This document shows, in pieces, positions 31,626 to 42,295 of a DNA stretch of 64,000 nucleotides (position 1 is its first letter; every line of letters starts with the position of its first letter). The notes beneath the pieces are model-generated. The model had not been told where the DNA came from, did not search any database, and saw only the letters and a list, made by a program, of their open reading frames with translations. The stretch comes from Taibaiella sp. (lineage in GTDB: Bacteria > Bacteroidota > Bacteroidia > Chitinophagales > Chitinophagaceae). The position numbers were made by a program, and so were the translations under genes. The DNA is taken from NCBI GenBank assembly GCA_019739295.1, contig JAHHDV010000026.1, positions 124,001 through 188,000 on the forward strand, in the 5' to 3' direction.

Positions 31626-32904
31626 ATGCCTGTGAATCCTACTGATTTCCAACCTACTTTAGAATATGCCTGTGACCAGGATGATGTGGATACACTGCAT
31701 GCTTTCCGGGAACGGTTTATCTTTCCCCAGCACAACGAAGAAGATTGCATCTACTTATGTGGAAATTCGCTGGGTTTACAGCCCAACAGTACCCGGTACC
31801 TGTTCGAGCAGGAGCTCAATGACTGGGGAAAGTTCGGTGTAGAGGGACACTTCCAGGCAAGGAATCCATGGCTTTCTTACCACCAGTTGTTTTCCAGGTC
31901 CCTGGCAAAAATAGTCGGTGCGCAACCTGAAGAGGTAGTTGCCACCAATACCCTTACGGTCAACCTTCATTTGTTGATGTTAAGTTTTTACAGACCCAGA
32001 GGCAACAGGAGAAAGATCATTATGGAAGGAGGAGCCTTTCCTTCTGATCAGTATGCTATGGAGACTCAGGTAAGGATGTATGGCCTCGACCCGGAGACGG
32101 ACATTATAGAATTAGTACCCAGGGAAGGAGAGTTTACGTTGCATGAAGAGGATATCCTGGGTGCCATCAAAGAATGTGGCGAAGAGCTGGCACTGGTGAT
32201 GATGGGAGGGGTGAATTATTATACGGGACAGTATTATCCATTACAGAAGATCGTACAGGCTACCCATGAAGCGGGAGCGCTTTGTGGATTTGACCTGGCA
32301 CATGCGATCGGGAATGTTCCTTTGGAATTGCACAACTGGGAAGTTGATTTCGCCTGCTGGTGTTCCTATAAATATCTCAACAGCGGCCCGGGAGGTGTAG
32401 GTGGCATGTTTGTACATGAGAAGTGGGGAAAATGATCCCCGTACTTTCCGGCTGGCAGGATGGTGGGGAAATGACGAATCTACCAGGTTCAAAATGAAAA
32501 AAGGCTTTATCCCGTCAAAAGGGGCTGCCAGCTGGCAGATGAGCAATGCCCCTGTTTTCAATATGGTGGCGCACAGAGCATCCCTGGATATCTTTGACAA
32601 AACTTCTGTTCAGGATCTGAGGGCGAAAAGTGTCCGCCTTACTGCATACATGGAATTTTTATTGAAGCAACTGGACCATTTGGATTTCCAGATCATCACG
32701 CCCCGTCATCCGGAGCAAAGGGGGGCGCAGCTCTCTTTGCTGTTTGGCTCAGCCGGTAGAGAAGTATTTGAAATCCTTAGTGAAAACGGTGTGATTGCAG
32801 ACTGGCGGGAACCTGATGTGATCCGTATCGCACCGGTTCCGATGTACAATACCTTCGAGGATGTATACCGTTTCTATGAGATCCTGAAAAATATACGGCT
32901 TTAA
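31626..32904 (+). CDS. kynU: Kynureninase (frameshifted)
   Basis: PLP enzyme that hydrolyses kynurenine to anthranilate and alanine in tryptophan breakdown. YLCGNSLGLQPNS near the start, FDLAHAIGN and the PLP Lys in CSYKYLNSGPGG are diagnostic. The frame breaks at the A run 32429-32432: with one A fewer it reads HEKWGNDPRTFRLAGWWG, as in the family. Total is about 426 residues. Other kyn genes (kynA/B) are not in the window. A strong palindromic terminator follows. Confidence 0.93.
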
Positions 32905-32940
32905 TTAATATCCATCCTGAATGATATTATTTCAATAACA

Positions 32941-32968
32941 AAAGAGATGGCAATTGCCATCTCTTTTT
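32941..32968 (+). terminator. Bidirectional terminator between kynU and the M20 peptidase
   Basis: A perfect 26-bp palindrome: arms AAAGAGATGGCAA and TTGCCATCTCTTT, centred at 32953/32954 and running into T on both strands. It sits between two convergent genes. Confidence 0.9.
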
Positions 32969-32986
32969 GCTGGTATCATGCTGGTT

Positions 32987-34351
32987 TTATTTTTCAGCAA
33001 AGAACTTGTGGAAATAAGGAAGGGTCTCGATCCCTTTATAATAATTTTCTACATTGTATTTCTCATTGGGAGAATGAATATTGTCGTTATCCAGGCCGAA
33101 TCCCAGCAATACCGTTTTCAACCCGAGGATGCTTTCAAATAAAGCGATGATCGGAATACTTCCCCCGCCTCTTGTCGGAATCGGGGCCTTGCCGAATGTT
33201 TCCTCGATAGCCCTGGCTGCAGCCAGGTATGCTTTACTGTCTGTAGGTGTAACGACAGGCTCTCCCCCATGATGAGCGATCACTTTGACCTGCACACCTG
33301 CCGGAGCAATGCTTTCAAAATGTTTGCTGAACAGACCGGCAATCTCATCCGAGCTTTGATGCGGTACCAGCCTCATCGAAATCTTGGCAAAGGCTTTACC
33401 CGGCAGCACTGTCTTGGCTCCTTCACCTGTATATCCTCCCAGATCCCGTTGACATCCAAGGTCGGCCTGACGCCGGTACGTTCCAATGTAGTATAGCCTT
33501 TTTCTCCCCATACATCATTGACCTGAAGGTCCTTTTTGTATGCTTCCAGGTCAAAGGGTGCCTTGTTCAGATCTTCTCTTTCGGCAGGACTCAGTTTCTT
33601 CCACTTGATCATAGAAGCCCGGGATGGTAATATGGTTGTTTTCGTCATGAAGAGAGGCGATCATTTTACACAATTGGTTGATCGGGTTAGCCACACCTCC
33701 TCCATATACTCCGGAGTGCAGGTCCCTGTCAGGTCCGGTTACTTCTACTTCCATATAGGCCAGTCCGCGAAGACCTGTTTCTATGCTGGGATGCTCCATA
33801 CTGATCATTGATGTATCCGATACCAATACGACATCTGCTGCCAGCATGTCTTTATGTTCAGATAAAAAAGTTTCGAGGTTGACACTACCTACTTCTTCCT
33901 CACCTTCTATCATCATTTTGATGTTACAAGCCAGGCTGTTGGTTTTGTTCATGACCTCGAATGCTTTGATGTGCATAAAGAATTGACCTTTGTCATCACA
34001 GGCACCGCGGGCATATATTTTTCCATCTTTGATGACCGGTTCGAAAGGAGGGCTGTCCCATAAGTCCAGGGGGTCGGCAGGTTGTACATCATAATGGCCA
34101 TACACCAGGACGGTGGGGAGGGACGGGTCGATCATCTTTTCTCCGTATACGATCGGGTGCCCTGCAGTCGGGTATATCTCAGCCTTGTCTGCTCCTGCTT
34201 CCAGCATAAAGCCCTTTACCGCTTCTGCGCACTTTGCCACATCGGATTTGTATGCGCTGTCTGCACTGACCGATGGTATACGCAATAGCTCCAGTAGTTC
34301 GTCCAGGAATCTTTGTTTGTTTTCCTCGATGTATGATTTCCAGATTTCCAT
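32987..34351 (-). CDS. M20 family dipeptidase (two frameshifts)
   Basis: Dinuclear zinc peptidase of the M20/ArgE-DapE group, close to CNDP-type dipeptidases. Metal ligands are in YGHYDVQPAD, ARGACDDKGQ, IEGEEEVGS and SDTSM, with the late His in NIHSPNEKY. The lid domain is at SGVYGGGVANPINQL. The frame breaks at 33595-33597 (extra base; corrected DQVEELSPAERED) and near 33440 (missing G; corrected GIWGGYTGEGAKT). Total is about 455 residues, normal. It is probably cytoplasmic since no signal peptide is seen. Confidence 0.9.
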
Positions 34352-34457
34352 AATTCTTTTTTGTATGATTTAGAAGGGTGAAGTTACTTAATTTTTTCGT
34401 GATGATATTTTTCAATGAAGAAGGCATGCACCGGGTATATATTTCCGGAAGGACACA

Positions 34458-35498
34458 TTAGGATACAGCTGCTATATGTTCTTTGTTCCCCCGGTGGTAG
34501 GCCAGGAGCATATAAAATTGTATTCCGAACAATACGGATGCCGCCACCAGGTGTAGTGTCTGCATGCCGAATGGGAAGCCGAAATAATACATAGCGATAC
34601 CGGAGACGACCTCGAAAATGATCATCAGCATCATCCAGCCGGACAGGGAATAGCCTAAGTTCAGTTTTCTATTGCGCCACCATAATAGTAATGCCAGAAT
34701 GACCACGACAAATGAGAAGCTCCTGTGGATATAGAAACTGGTCAACGGCGTGTTCAGAACCTCCGGCATCCGGTCCTCCCCTAATAGCTTTACCCGGTCA
34801 TCCACGAACTGGCGCACTTGCGTACCCAAGATGATCTGGATGATGCTTGCCAGCCAGCTGAGCCACAGCAGGATCTTAAAAGCATTATCTTTTCTTCCGG
34901 TAGTATGATGCCTGCTGACGATATACAGGAGATAAAGGATCATAGCTACGATCAGCAATGCCACCATCATATGCGTTGTTATTTTTATAGGGCTGAGTAC
35001 GGACTCTACTACTTTAGCCCCCAGCCAGGCCTGAAAGCCCATCATAAAGACGACAAGCCAGGACAGTAGAGGGATCCATTTGTTGCTGCGCCAATAGGAA
35101 AGTGAACATACGGCCATGATAAAACAAGCCAGTCCGGCCAGGGCTCCGCATAATCTGTTGATGTATTCCGTCCAGGTATGGTAGACATTGAATTGGGCAT
35201 AATCATGCTTGGTATATACCGACCAATGTTCGGGAGCGAAGGACTGACCGGTTATGAAATCGGCATTGGCCACCCACAGCTGTTCATCCCTGATAATGAC
35301 CTGCCCTTTCTTAAATTCCCTGGATGGCTGCCATTCCAATTGAGATTCATCGGTAGGGGGAATGTAATAGCCGAAACACTTGGGCCAGTCCGGGCAACCC
35401 ATTCCTGATCCGGTCATCCGTACCAATGCACCCGCTACGATGACCAGATATACCAGAACCAATGATATTTTAATAACTGCCGGAAAGTTCTTCTTCAT
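34458..35498 (-). CDS. ctaA: Heme A synthase
   Basis: Membrane enzyme of the COX15/CtaA family; oxidises the C8 methyl of heme O to make heme A for cytochrome oxidase. The 346-residue protein has eight helices in two four-helix bundles with conserved His in NVYHTWTEYINR, KITTHMMVA, FYIHRSFSF and QTLHLVAAS. The N-terminal ALVRMTGSGMGCPDWPKC is diagnostic. It includes the extended loop with several Trp found in Bacteroidota. The gene is intact. Oxidase genes are not nearby. Confidence 0.94.
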   Translation of the reverse strand: MKKNFPAVIKISLVLVYLVIVAGALVRMTGSGMGCPDWPKCFGYYIPPTDESQLEWQPSREFKKGQVIIRDEQLWVANADFITGQSFAPEHWSVYTKHDYAQFNVYHTWTEYINRLCGALAGLACFIMAVCSLSYWRSNKWIPLLSWLVVFMMGFQAWLGAKVVESVLSPIKITTHMMVALLIVAMILYLLYIVSRHHTTGRKDNAFKILLWLSWLASIIQIILGTQVRQFVDDRVKLLGEDRMPEVLNTPLTSFYIHRSFSFVVVILALLLWWRNRKLNLGYSLSGWMMLMIIFEVVSGIAMYYFGFPFGMQTLHLVAASVLFGIQFYMLLAYHRGNKEHIAAVS

Positions 35499-35670
35499 GA
35501 TGTAGGTATTGCTTGTTCCTGGAAGGCAAAATTAGGTCAATAAGTTAGGAATCATCCTTAAATGGCAGATCAATATTTTTATGTTTCCGTATGAAAATAT
35601 TTTCAATAAGTATTTCTACCTGATTTTGGGTATATGCATTCATTCAATGCAAATGATTTAAAATGTATCA

Positions 35671-35678
35671 TAAATTTG
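35671..35678 (+). promoter_or_regulatory. -7-like element before the L,D-transpeptidase gene
   Basis: TAAATTTG matches TAnnTTTG, 25 bases before the ATG at 35703. No clear TTG lies at the right distance. Its place inside the longer ORF supports the later start. Confidence 0.4.
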
Positions 35679-35702
35679 TGGCTGAATTTTTCCTGTCACA
35701 TT

Positions 35703-37316
35703 ATGAACTTCAAGAGGACTATTTCATACCTGTTTTTTATTGTCCTGTTCTTTATGCTCTCCTTAGGGATCTCATCTTGCGGAGACAGCACGTCATTGGA
35801 TCTGTTCAAGAGCGATTTTGTGGATGTAGCATCGTTTCAAAGCAAAAGCAGCCAACGCTTCCACCCGATCAATGATAAGGATTCCGCATTCATTTCCCGG
35901 AATCTGAAAGATATGCCTTTTAATGTGAATTACACTTATCAGCTTCGGGAACATCTTCCTGTATGGATAGATAAGAGGGGGCTGAAAAAAGGAACTAAGG
36001 AAATACTGAACCGGGTCGCACAACTGGAGGATGAGGGAATTCATATTACAGATGAAAAAAACCGGATCGCTGTCCTTTTGCGGAAACTGGAAAATGAGCA
36101 GGGTATCGACGTCGATAGTTTATTGGATTGGGACCGGACCCTGACCGGGCTCTATCTTGCAGTAGCCCGGGAATTATTATTGGGCAGGGATTTTGATCAC
36201 ATCGATGATCAGTGGTTCGTGGAGAATGATTCTGTTTTCTTTGCACCGCATTACCTTGCAGGCTGGGACTCCGACTCCTTTCCTTCTTTTGATACATTCA
36301 GGTCTGATATCCCGGAGTATGCTATGATCCTGGAAGAAATAAAGTTCTGGAAAGCTTTGACACAAGACCAGCAATATATTTCTGTAAAAAATAATTTCAA
36401 TGCGGATTCTTCACTGATGTTCCTGATCGATAAGGAATGCAGAGGATATGATAACGGTGCGGATACACTGCCGGCGGACCCAGATAAAATAGCTGCATAC
36501 CAGGAGCTCTTTGGATTGAAAAAGAGCGGGAAACTGGATGAGTTCACTACCCTGATGCTGCAAACCAAACCGGAGGACCATATCAGGACACTCCAGGTGA
36601 ACCTGAACAGGTTGAGAAGATTACCGAGGGATTTGGGACCACATTATGTATGGGTGAATATTCCATTGATGGAGCTGGATTATTTCAGAGATAAAAAGCA
36701 GCGATTTCACTCGAGGGTTATTGTCGGAAAGACGGCAAGACCGACACCTTCTATCAGTTCCCCGATGACCAATATCGTTTTCAATCCACCCTGGGGCGTC
36801 CCGCCGACCATCCTCAAGAATGATGTCGGTCCCGGCGTGGCCAGGAGAGGAGGAAGCTACCTGGCCGGAAAAGGCCTGCGGGCGTATGATTCCAGGGGCA
36901 GGGATGTGACACATCTGGTCAACGGTTCCAACTACAGGAAGTATACTATATCCCAGCCACCCGGTGCCCGGAATGCTTTGGGTGAGATCAAGTTCAATAT
37001 GCCCAACAGGGAAGCCATTTACATCCATGATACGCCCAACAGGGGGCAGTTTGCCAGTAATTACAGGGCTTTGAGTTCGGGATGTGTCCGTGCCGAAAAT
37101 CCAAGACAGCTGGCAGAGCTCATTCTCGGTACCGATAGTTTCTCTTTGAGCAATATTGATCACATCATCTCCACCCGCAAGACCAGGTCTAAAAACCTGG
37201 ATCAGAAGATCCCTGTATATATTATCTACCTGACAGTAGCCCCCAATACCAAGGGTTCAGGGATCAGGTACCTCCCGGATATCTATGGCCGGGATAAGAA
37301 AATGCTGAAATCATAG
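35703..37316 (+). CDS. L,D-transpeptidase lipoprotein, YcbB-like
   Basis: Cell-wall enzyme that makes 3-3 peptidoglycan crosslinks or links proteins to peptidoglycan. I chose the ATG at 35703 rather than 35634: it gives a signal peptide with lipobox LGISSC, and a -7-like element lies just upstream. The product is about 537 residues: an N-terminal scaffold, a peptidoglycan-binding-like segment (YQELFGLKKSGKLDEFT) and the YkuD catalytic domain with IYIHDTP and SSGCVRAENP. The nucleophile is Cys461. The long form with an insert matches YcbB. It is followed by the DPP4 gene after 84 bases; the gene is intact. Confidence 0.92.
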   Translation: MNFKRTISYLFFIVLFFMLSLGISSCGDSTSLDLFKSDFVDVASFQSKSSQRFHPINDKDSAFISRNLKDMPFNVNYTYQLREHLPVWIDKRGLKKGTKEILNRVAQLEDEGIHITDEKNRIAVLLRKLENEQGIDVDSLLDWDRTLTGLYLAVARELLLGRDFDHIDDQWFVENDSVFFAPHYLAGWDSDSFPSFDTFRSDIPEYAMILEEIKFWKALTQDQQYISVKNNFNADSSLMFLIDKECRGYDNGADTLPADPDKIAAYQELFGLKKSGKLDEFTTLMLQTKPEDHIRTLQVNLNRLRRLPRDLGPHYVWVNIPLMELDYFRDKKQRFHSRVIVGKTARPTPSISSPMTNIVFNPPWGVPPTILKNDVGPGVARRGGSYLAGKGLRAYDSRGRDVTHLVNGSNYRKYTISQPPGARNALGEIKFNMPNREAIYIHDTPNRGQFASNYRALSSGCVRAENPRQLAELILGTDSFSLSNIDHIISTRKTRSKNLDQKIPVYIIYLTVAPNTKGSGIRYLPDIYGRDKKMLKS

Positions 37317-37400
37317 GAGAAATCACGCGGTATGTCTAAAAACAGGGCAAGCCTGCACTTTTTTAGTTAATTTGCCGGACTTAATATCAAGCATTTATTT

Positions 37401-39599
37401 ATGAATAGAATTTTCCCTATCCCGGTTTTTTTGGGTATGATGTGCCTGTGCCTGTTTCAGGCGGGAACAGGCTATTCCCAGAAAAAGAAAATCACACTTG
37501 AAGATATTTTCTTAAAGAATACATTTGCGATCAAACAGGTGCCCGGATTTACCCCGTTGCACGACGAAAGGTTTTATACTGCGATCTCTACCGATAAGGT
37601 CGCCGGACAGAATGTAGCGGCCATAGTACAGTATGAAGTGCAGACCAGGAATAAAGCAGGTACAATCCTTAGCCTGGATGAAAGCCAGGCGGATGGAGAT
37701 ATACAGGATTATGTATTCTCCGAAGATGAATCTAAGCTATTACTTTTTTTCAATGGTGAAAACATCTACCGCAGGTCCATCCTGTATAACGTCATGCTCT
37801 ATGACCGGGATTCAAAAAAGATGACCCCCATCAGCGAGGATAAGATCCTGCATGCTACATTTAGCCCGAAAGGGGACAAGATCGCTTATGTTTACAAGAA
37901 TAATATTTATATATACGATATTGCATCCGGGCAGCGACAGCAGATCACACAGGATGGCAGGTGGAACTATGTCATCAACGGGAATTGCGACTGGGTCTAT
38001 GAAGAAGAATTTGGCTTTACACAGGCCTATCAATGGTCCCCGGATGGTAAGCGAATCGCATATTACCGTTTCGATGAGAGCAGGGTCAGGGAATACGCCA
38101 TGACCAGGTTCAATGGCCTGTACCCGGAACAATATGTATATAAATATCCTAAAGCAGGAGAGGACAATTCCGTAGTCAGCATTCACATCTATGAAGTGGG
38201 TACCCGGAGGAGCCATACCGTAGATGTGGGTACAGAAACGGACCAGTACATTCCCCGGATCCAATGGGCCAACGAGGATGAACTGTGTGTACTACGCCTC
38301 AACAGATTACAGAATAAATTGGATTATTTGTTTTATAATGTACACAAGAATAGTTCGCAACCGGCACTGACTGATGATAATGAATATTATGTGGATATCC
38401 TGGATCCGCTGGTCTTTATCCGTGATGGCGCGAAGATGCTCTTCCAGTCTGAACGGGATGGATATAATCATTTGTATCTCCTGGATCGTATCAGCGGGAA
38501 AGTAAAGCAGATCACCAAGGGAGAATATGATGTAGACCAGGTGCCGGGTTATGACCCTGAAAGGGAAGAAGTTTATTTTACGGCAGGCATAGACCAGCCT
38601 GTGCAACGCAATCTTTATGCTGTTTCCACCCGCGACGGCCGGTTAAGAAAGGTGACCAAAGTCAATGGGTGGGTGAAGGTTTCCGCATTTCCATCAATGA
38701 AGAAATTTTTGGTCAACAGCAGCAATATGACCGAACTCCCTGTATTCACACTGATAGACAATAATGGAAAAGTGCTCAGCCATATTGAAAGTAATGAGGA
38801 ACTGAAAGATAAAATGGCTTCTTATCAATGGGGGAGAATCGAATCCCGGCAATTCCTTGCTGACGACGGCAGCACTTCTTTGAATGCCTGGGTCATCTAT
38901 CCCCCGGATTTTAAAGAAACCGGTAAATACCCGGTCCTGATGTACCAGTACAGTGGTCCCGGGAGCCAGGAAGTGAAAGATGTATTTCCTCTTGGTAATT
39001 ACTGGTGGCATCAGTATATGGCACAGGAAGGCTATATCGTAGTGTGTGTCGACGGCAGGGGAACAGGGGGCAGAGGGCAGGAGTTCAGAAAGTCGACCTA
39101 CCTGCAGTTGGGCAATCTTGAAAGTGCTGACCAGATCGCAGTGGCAAGACAACTGGGCAGGCTCAGCTATGTGGATGCTTCCCGTATCGGTATCTGGGGA
39201 TGGAGTTACGGAGGATTCATGAGCGCTACTTGTCTGCTCAAGGGACATGACATATTCAAGACTGCAGTGAGTGTAGCACCTGTTACGAACTGGAGGTTTT
39301 ATGACAATATCTATACAGAAAGATTTATGCGCACACCTCAGGAGAATCCTGAGGGCTATGATGACAATTCACCTTTGAATATGGCTTCCCTGCTCGAAGG
39401 AAACCTGTTGCTCATCCACGGTACAGCAGATGATAATGTGCATTTTCAAAACTCTGTCATGCTGACAGATGCATTGATACGGGCCGGCAAGCAATTTGAA
39501 AGTATCTATTACCCGGATAAAGATCATGGTATCTATGGTGGCAATACCAGGTACCAGTTATTCACGAGGATCACGGATTACATTAAGGAACATTTATAA
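37401..39599 (+). CDS. S9B dipeptidyl-peptidase IV-type protease
   Basis: Exported serine peptidase removing X-Pro or X-Ala dipeptides from oligopeptides. The 732-residue protein has a signal peptide (to about residue 26), the beta-propeller DPPIV_N domain, then the alpha/beta hydrolase domain. The catalytic triad is Ser602 in GWSYGGFMS, Asp677 in HGTADDN and His709 in DKDHGIY. The double-Glu motif that binds the substrate amino group is visible as YEEEFGF. It is intact. The peptide transporter downstream at 40.5 kb would be a natural consumer of its dipeptides. Confidence 0.94.
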   Translation: MNRIFPIPVFLGMMCLCLFQAGTGYSQKKKITLEDIFLKNTFAIKQVPGFTPLHDERFYTAISTDKVAGQNVAAIVQYEVQTRNKAGTILSLDESQADGDIQDYVFSEDESKLLLFFNGENIYRRSILYNVMLYDRDSKKMTPISEDKILHATFSPKGDKIAYVYKNNIYIYDIASGQRQQITQDGRWNYVINGNCDWVYEEEFGFTQAYQWSPDGKRIAYYRFDESRVREYAMTRFNGLYPEQYVYKYPKAGEDNSVVSIHIYEVGTRRSHTVDVGTETDQYIPRIQWANEDELCVLRLNRLQNKLDYLFYNVHKNSSQPALTDDNEYYVDILDPLVFIRDGAKMLFQSERDGYNHLYLLDRISGKVKQITKGEYDVDQVPGYDPEREEVYFTAGIDQPVQRNLYAVSTRDGRLRKVTKVNGWVKVSAFPSMKKFLVNSSNMTELPVFTLIDNNGKVLSHIESNEELKDKMASYQWGRIESRQFLADDGSTSLNAWVIYPPDFKETGKYPVLMYQYSGPGSQEVKDVFPLGNYWWHQYMAQEGYIVVCVDGRGTGGRGQEFRKSTYLQLGNLESADQIAVARQLGRLSYVDASRIGIWGWSYGGFMSATCLLKGHDIFKTAVSVAPVTNWRFYDNIYTERFMRTPQENPEGYDDNSPLNMASLLEGNLLLIHGTADDNVHFQNSVMLTDALIRAGKQFESIYYPDKDHGIYGGNTRYQLFTRITDYIKEHL

Positions 39600-39739
39600 G
39601 ACTGAAGAAGAGAAAACCCGGTAAATGAAAGATGTTCACAAATGAAAGCTCATATTGTTTTTCCCATCAATCCGTACAGGCTGGGGTATGATAATCAAAT
39701 TTATAATACCTTTGTGCCACTAGAGAAACAAATCAAATC

Positions 39740-40396
39740 ATGGCTTTAAATAAATCGCAGATCGCGCAAAGAATAGCAAAAGAATTAAAAGACGGGATGT
39801 ATGTCAACCTGGGGATCGGTATCCCGACTTTGGTCGCGAATAATGTGCCCCCGGGGATAGAGATTGTTCTCCAGAGTGAGAACGGTATGCTGGGAATCGG
39901 ACCGTTTCCGAAGAAAGACCAGGTAGATCCCGATTTGATCAATGCAGGCAAGCAAACGGTCACTTTACAGACCGGTGGATCTTATTTCGGATCCGAGATG
40001 AGTTTCGGGATGATCAGGGCCGGAAAAGTGGACCTGACCGTATTGGGTGCGATGGAAGTAAGTGAAAACGGGGATATCGCCAACTGGAAAGTGCCGGGCA
40101 AGATGGTGAAAGGCATGGGTGGTGCTATGGACCTGGTAGCCTCTGCCAAAAATATTATTGTAGCGATGCAGCATACGGACAAGGCTGGCAATTCCAAGCT
40201 CCTTCCAGAATGTACCCTGCCGATCACGGGATTGAAATGTGTGAAAAGGGTGGTCACGGACCTGGGCTATTTTGAGATTGCAGATGGTGCTTTTATCCTG
40301 AAGGAATATGCACCCGGTGTAAGTATCGACGAGATCAAGGAAAAAACTGCAGGAAAATTAATCGTTGCGGATGATGTGAAGGAAATGGAATTTTAA
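39740..40396 (+). CDS. 3-oxoacid CoA-transferase subunit B
   Basis: Beta subunit of succinyl-CoA:3-ketoacid CoA-transferase (ScoB/AtoA type), moving CoA between succinyl-CoA and acetoacetate. The catalytic Glu is in QSENGMLGIG; NLGIGIPTLVAN and GGAMDLV are family marks. The 218-residue length is standard. The A subunit is not adjacent: upstream is a peptidase gene and downstream a terminator, which is unusual because the two are normally paired. TACCTTTG at 39707-39714 may be its -7 element. Confidence 0.92.
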   Translation: MALNKSQIAQRIAKELKDGMYVNLGIGIPTLVANNVPPGIEIVLQSENGMLGIGPFPKKDQVDPDLINAGKQTVTLQTGGSYFGSEMSFGMIRAGKVDLTVLGAMEVSENGDIANWKVPGKMVKGMGGAMDLVASAKNIIVAMQHTDKAGNSKLLPECTLPITGLKCVKRVVTDLGYFEIADGAFILKEYAPGVSIDEIKEKTAGKLIVADDVKEMEF

Positions 40397-40420
40397 TGCA
40401 GTCCTGTCGAACCGGATTTG

Positions 40421-40452
40421 AATGCACCTGTAATGACCGGTGCATTTTTTTT
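40421..40452 (+). terminator. Terminator after scoB
   Basis: The arms AATGCACC and GGTGCATT with a 10-base loop are followed by a T tract. Confidence 0.85.
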
Positions 40453-40524
40453 GCTTCCTATATTCCGGGGCCGGGTTTCAACTTTTTATATTATTTTTAA
40501 CCGGTAATCATCAATCAAAACCGG

Positions 40525-42183
40525 ATGGAGCAAATTATGACGCCTAAGGCAAAGCACCCTAAAGGGTTACCGTTTTTATTTTTGACAGAGATGTGGGAGC
40601 GGTTTGGCTACTACCTGATGCTTGGTATTTTCGTATTGTATATGAAAGGCAGTAAGGATACCGGAGGTATGGGCTTTGATGCTGGTGAAGCGTATGAGAT
40701 CTTCGGTACCTATATCGCCCTGACTTATCTGACCCCATTCCTGGGCGGGTTCCTGGCAGACCGGAAGATCGGATATATCAACGCGGTATATATCGGTGGG
40801 GCATTGATGGGATTAGGATACCTGGGATTTGCAATCGATGGCTTAGAGGCTTTTTATGTGTCCATGGCATTGGTGATCATTGGCAATGGCTTCTTCAAGC
40901 CAAGTATATCCACCTTATTGGGGAACCTTTATTCCGAAGATCCATATAAGGCAAACAAAGATTCCGGCTACAATATTTTTTATATGGGCATCAATATCGG
41001 TGCTTTCGTGTGCAATATCATCGCTGCATTCATGCGGAATAAATATAGCTGGGATGCGGCATTCATCACTGCCGGAGTAGGCATGTTCCTGGGGCTGATC
41101 ATCTTTACCATAGGGCTGCGCCATTACCGGTCTGCCAATGTACTGAAACCTGCGGCAGCCGGTGATATCGGGATCGGCAGGATCTTTGGCGTGGTTTTTG
41201 TTCCCGCGATTATAGCAGGAGTCATCGGCTGGATGATACCTGGCAATATATTCGGAAGTGACAGCAATGACGCTTTCCTGTTCGCATGTATTCCCGTTAT
41301 TTTCTTCTTTGTGTCCCTGTACTGGAAAGCCAATGCTGAAGATAAGCGCCCGGTCGCAGCACTCCTGGCCATATTTGCAGTGAGTATCATGTTCTGGGCG
41401 GTATTCAAGCAGAACGGTACGGTACTGACCGACTGGGCTGAGAATTATACGAACCGGCAGGTGACAGGCGCAGGCGAGAAGATCGCCAAGGACCTGTACC
41501 TGGCAGATACGGTAAGGTATACCCGGACTACCGTCCCGGTTTATGATGAGCAGTTCAGGATTCAGAAAGATGCCCATGATGTGGAATTGAAGACTACAGA
41601 CTACCCGGTTTATTTCAGGAATGTGGACCCTGAGAGGCTGCCGGAGCAGCAGCAGGTCATTGCCACTGCCAATACCGAATTATTCCAGTCGGTCAATCCA
41701 TTCTGGGTAGTAGCGCTGACGCCGCTCGTGGTTGGATTCTTTGCCTTCCTCAGGCGCAGGGGAAAGGAGCCCACTACACCTGCCAAGATCGCCTGGGGTA
41801 TGCTGATCTCGGCACTTTCCTGCCTGGTCATGGTAGGTGCGGTATATGCAGGCAGCCAGGGTGCCGTCAAAGTGTCCGCATTATGGCTGATCGCTTGTTA
41901 CGGTGTGATCACCGTCGGGGAGCTGTTCTTGAGCCCTATGGGTTTATCCCTTGTATCCAAGCTGAGCCCTGTGCGCATTACTGCGTTGATGATGGGGGGC
42001 TTCTTCCTGTCTACATCCATAGGCAACAAGCTCTCTGGTATGCTGGCCAAGACCTGGTACAATTATGACAACAAAGCTCATTTTTTCCTCGTCAATTTCG
42101 GATTGTTGCTCATCTCAGCTGCCCTGGGTTTTATCCTGCTCCGGTGGATGAACAAAATAATGAGAGAAAAAGGAATCAATTGA
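40525..42183 (+). CDS. POT/PTR family peptide transporter
   Basis: Proton-coupled di- and tripeptide importer of the MFS. The ExxER signature TEMWERFGYY is near residue 30. A second family motif (GNGFFKPSISTLLGNLY) follows, and there are about 12-14 helices in 552 residues. A long soluble loop between helices (roughly residues 310-390) is typical of the Bacteroidota members. It has its own terminators on both sides. Together with the DPP4-type peptidase and the M20 dipeptidase in the window it suggests growth on peptides. Confidence 0.93.
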   Translation: MEQIMTPKAKHPKGLPFLFLTEMWERFGYYLMLGIFVLYMKGSKDTGGMGFDAGEAYEIFGTYIALTYLTPFLGGFLADRKIGYINAVYIGGALMGLGYLGFAIDGLEAFYVSMALVIIGNGFFKPSISTLLGNLYSEDPYKANKDSGYNIFYMGINIGAFVCNIIAAFMRNKYSWDAAFITAGVGMFLGLIIFTIGLRHYRSANVLKPAAAGDIGIGRIFGVVFVPAIIAGVIGWMIPGNIFGSDSNDAFLFACIPVIFFFVSLYWKANAEDKRPVAALLAIFAVSIMFWAVFKQNGTVLTDWAENYTNRQVTGAGEKIAKDLYLADTVRYTRTTVPVYDEQFRIQKDAHDVELKTTDYPVYFRNVDPERLPEQQQVIATANTELFQSVNPFWVVALTPLVVGFFAFLRRRGKEPTTPAKIAWGMLISALSCLVMVGAVYAGSQGAVKVSALWLIACYGVITVGELFLSPMGLSLVSKLSPVRITALMMGGFFLSTSIGNKLSGMLAKTWYNYDNKAHFFLVNFGLLLISAALGFILLRWMNKIMREKGIN

Positions 42184-42189
42184 TTTGCC

Positions 42190-42220
42190 AATGCCGTTCG
42201 ATAATGAACGGCATTTTTTT
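42190..42220 (+). terminator. Terminator after the peptide transporter
   Basis: The arms AATGCCGTTC and GAACGGCATT with a 6-base loop are followed by T7. Confidence 0.9.
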
Positions 42221-42295
42221 AATTAAAGCCAAGGAATAAAGGACTACCCTGCCTCATCAAGAAGCTGTAAATGGATCGCTGCCGGATCTCTCCCG

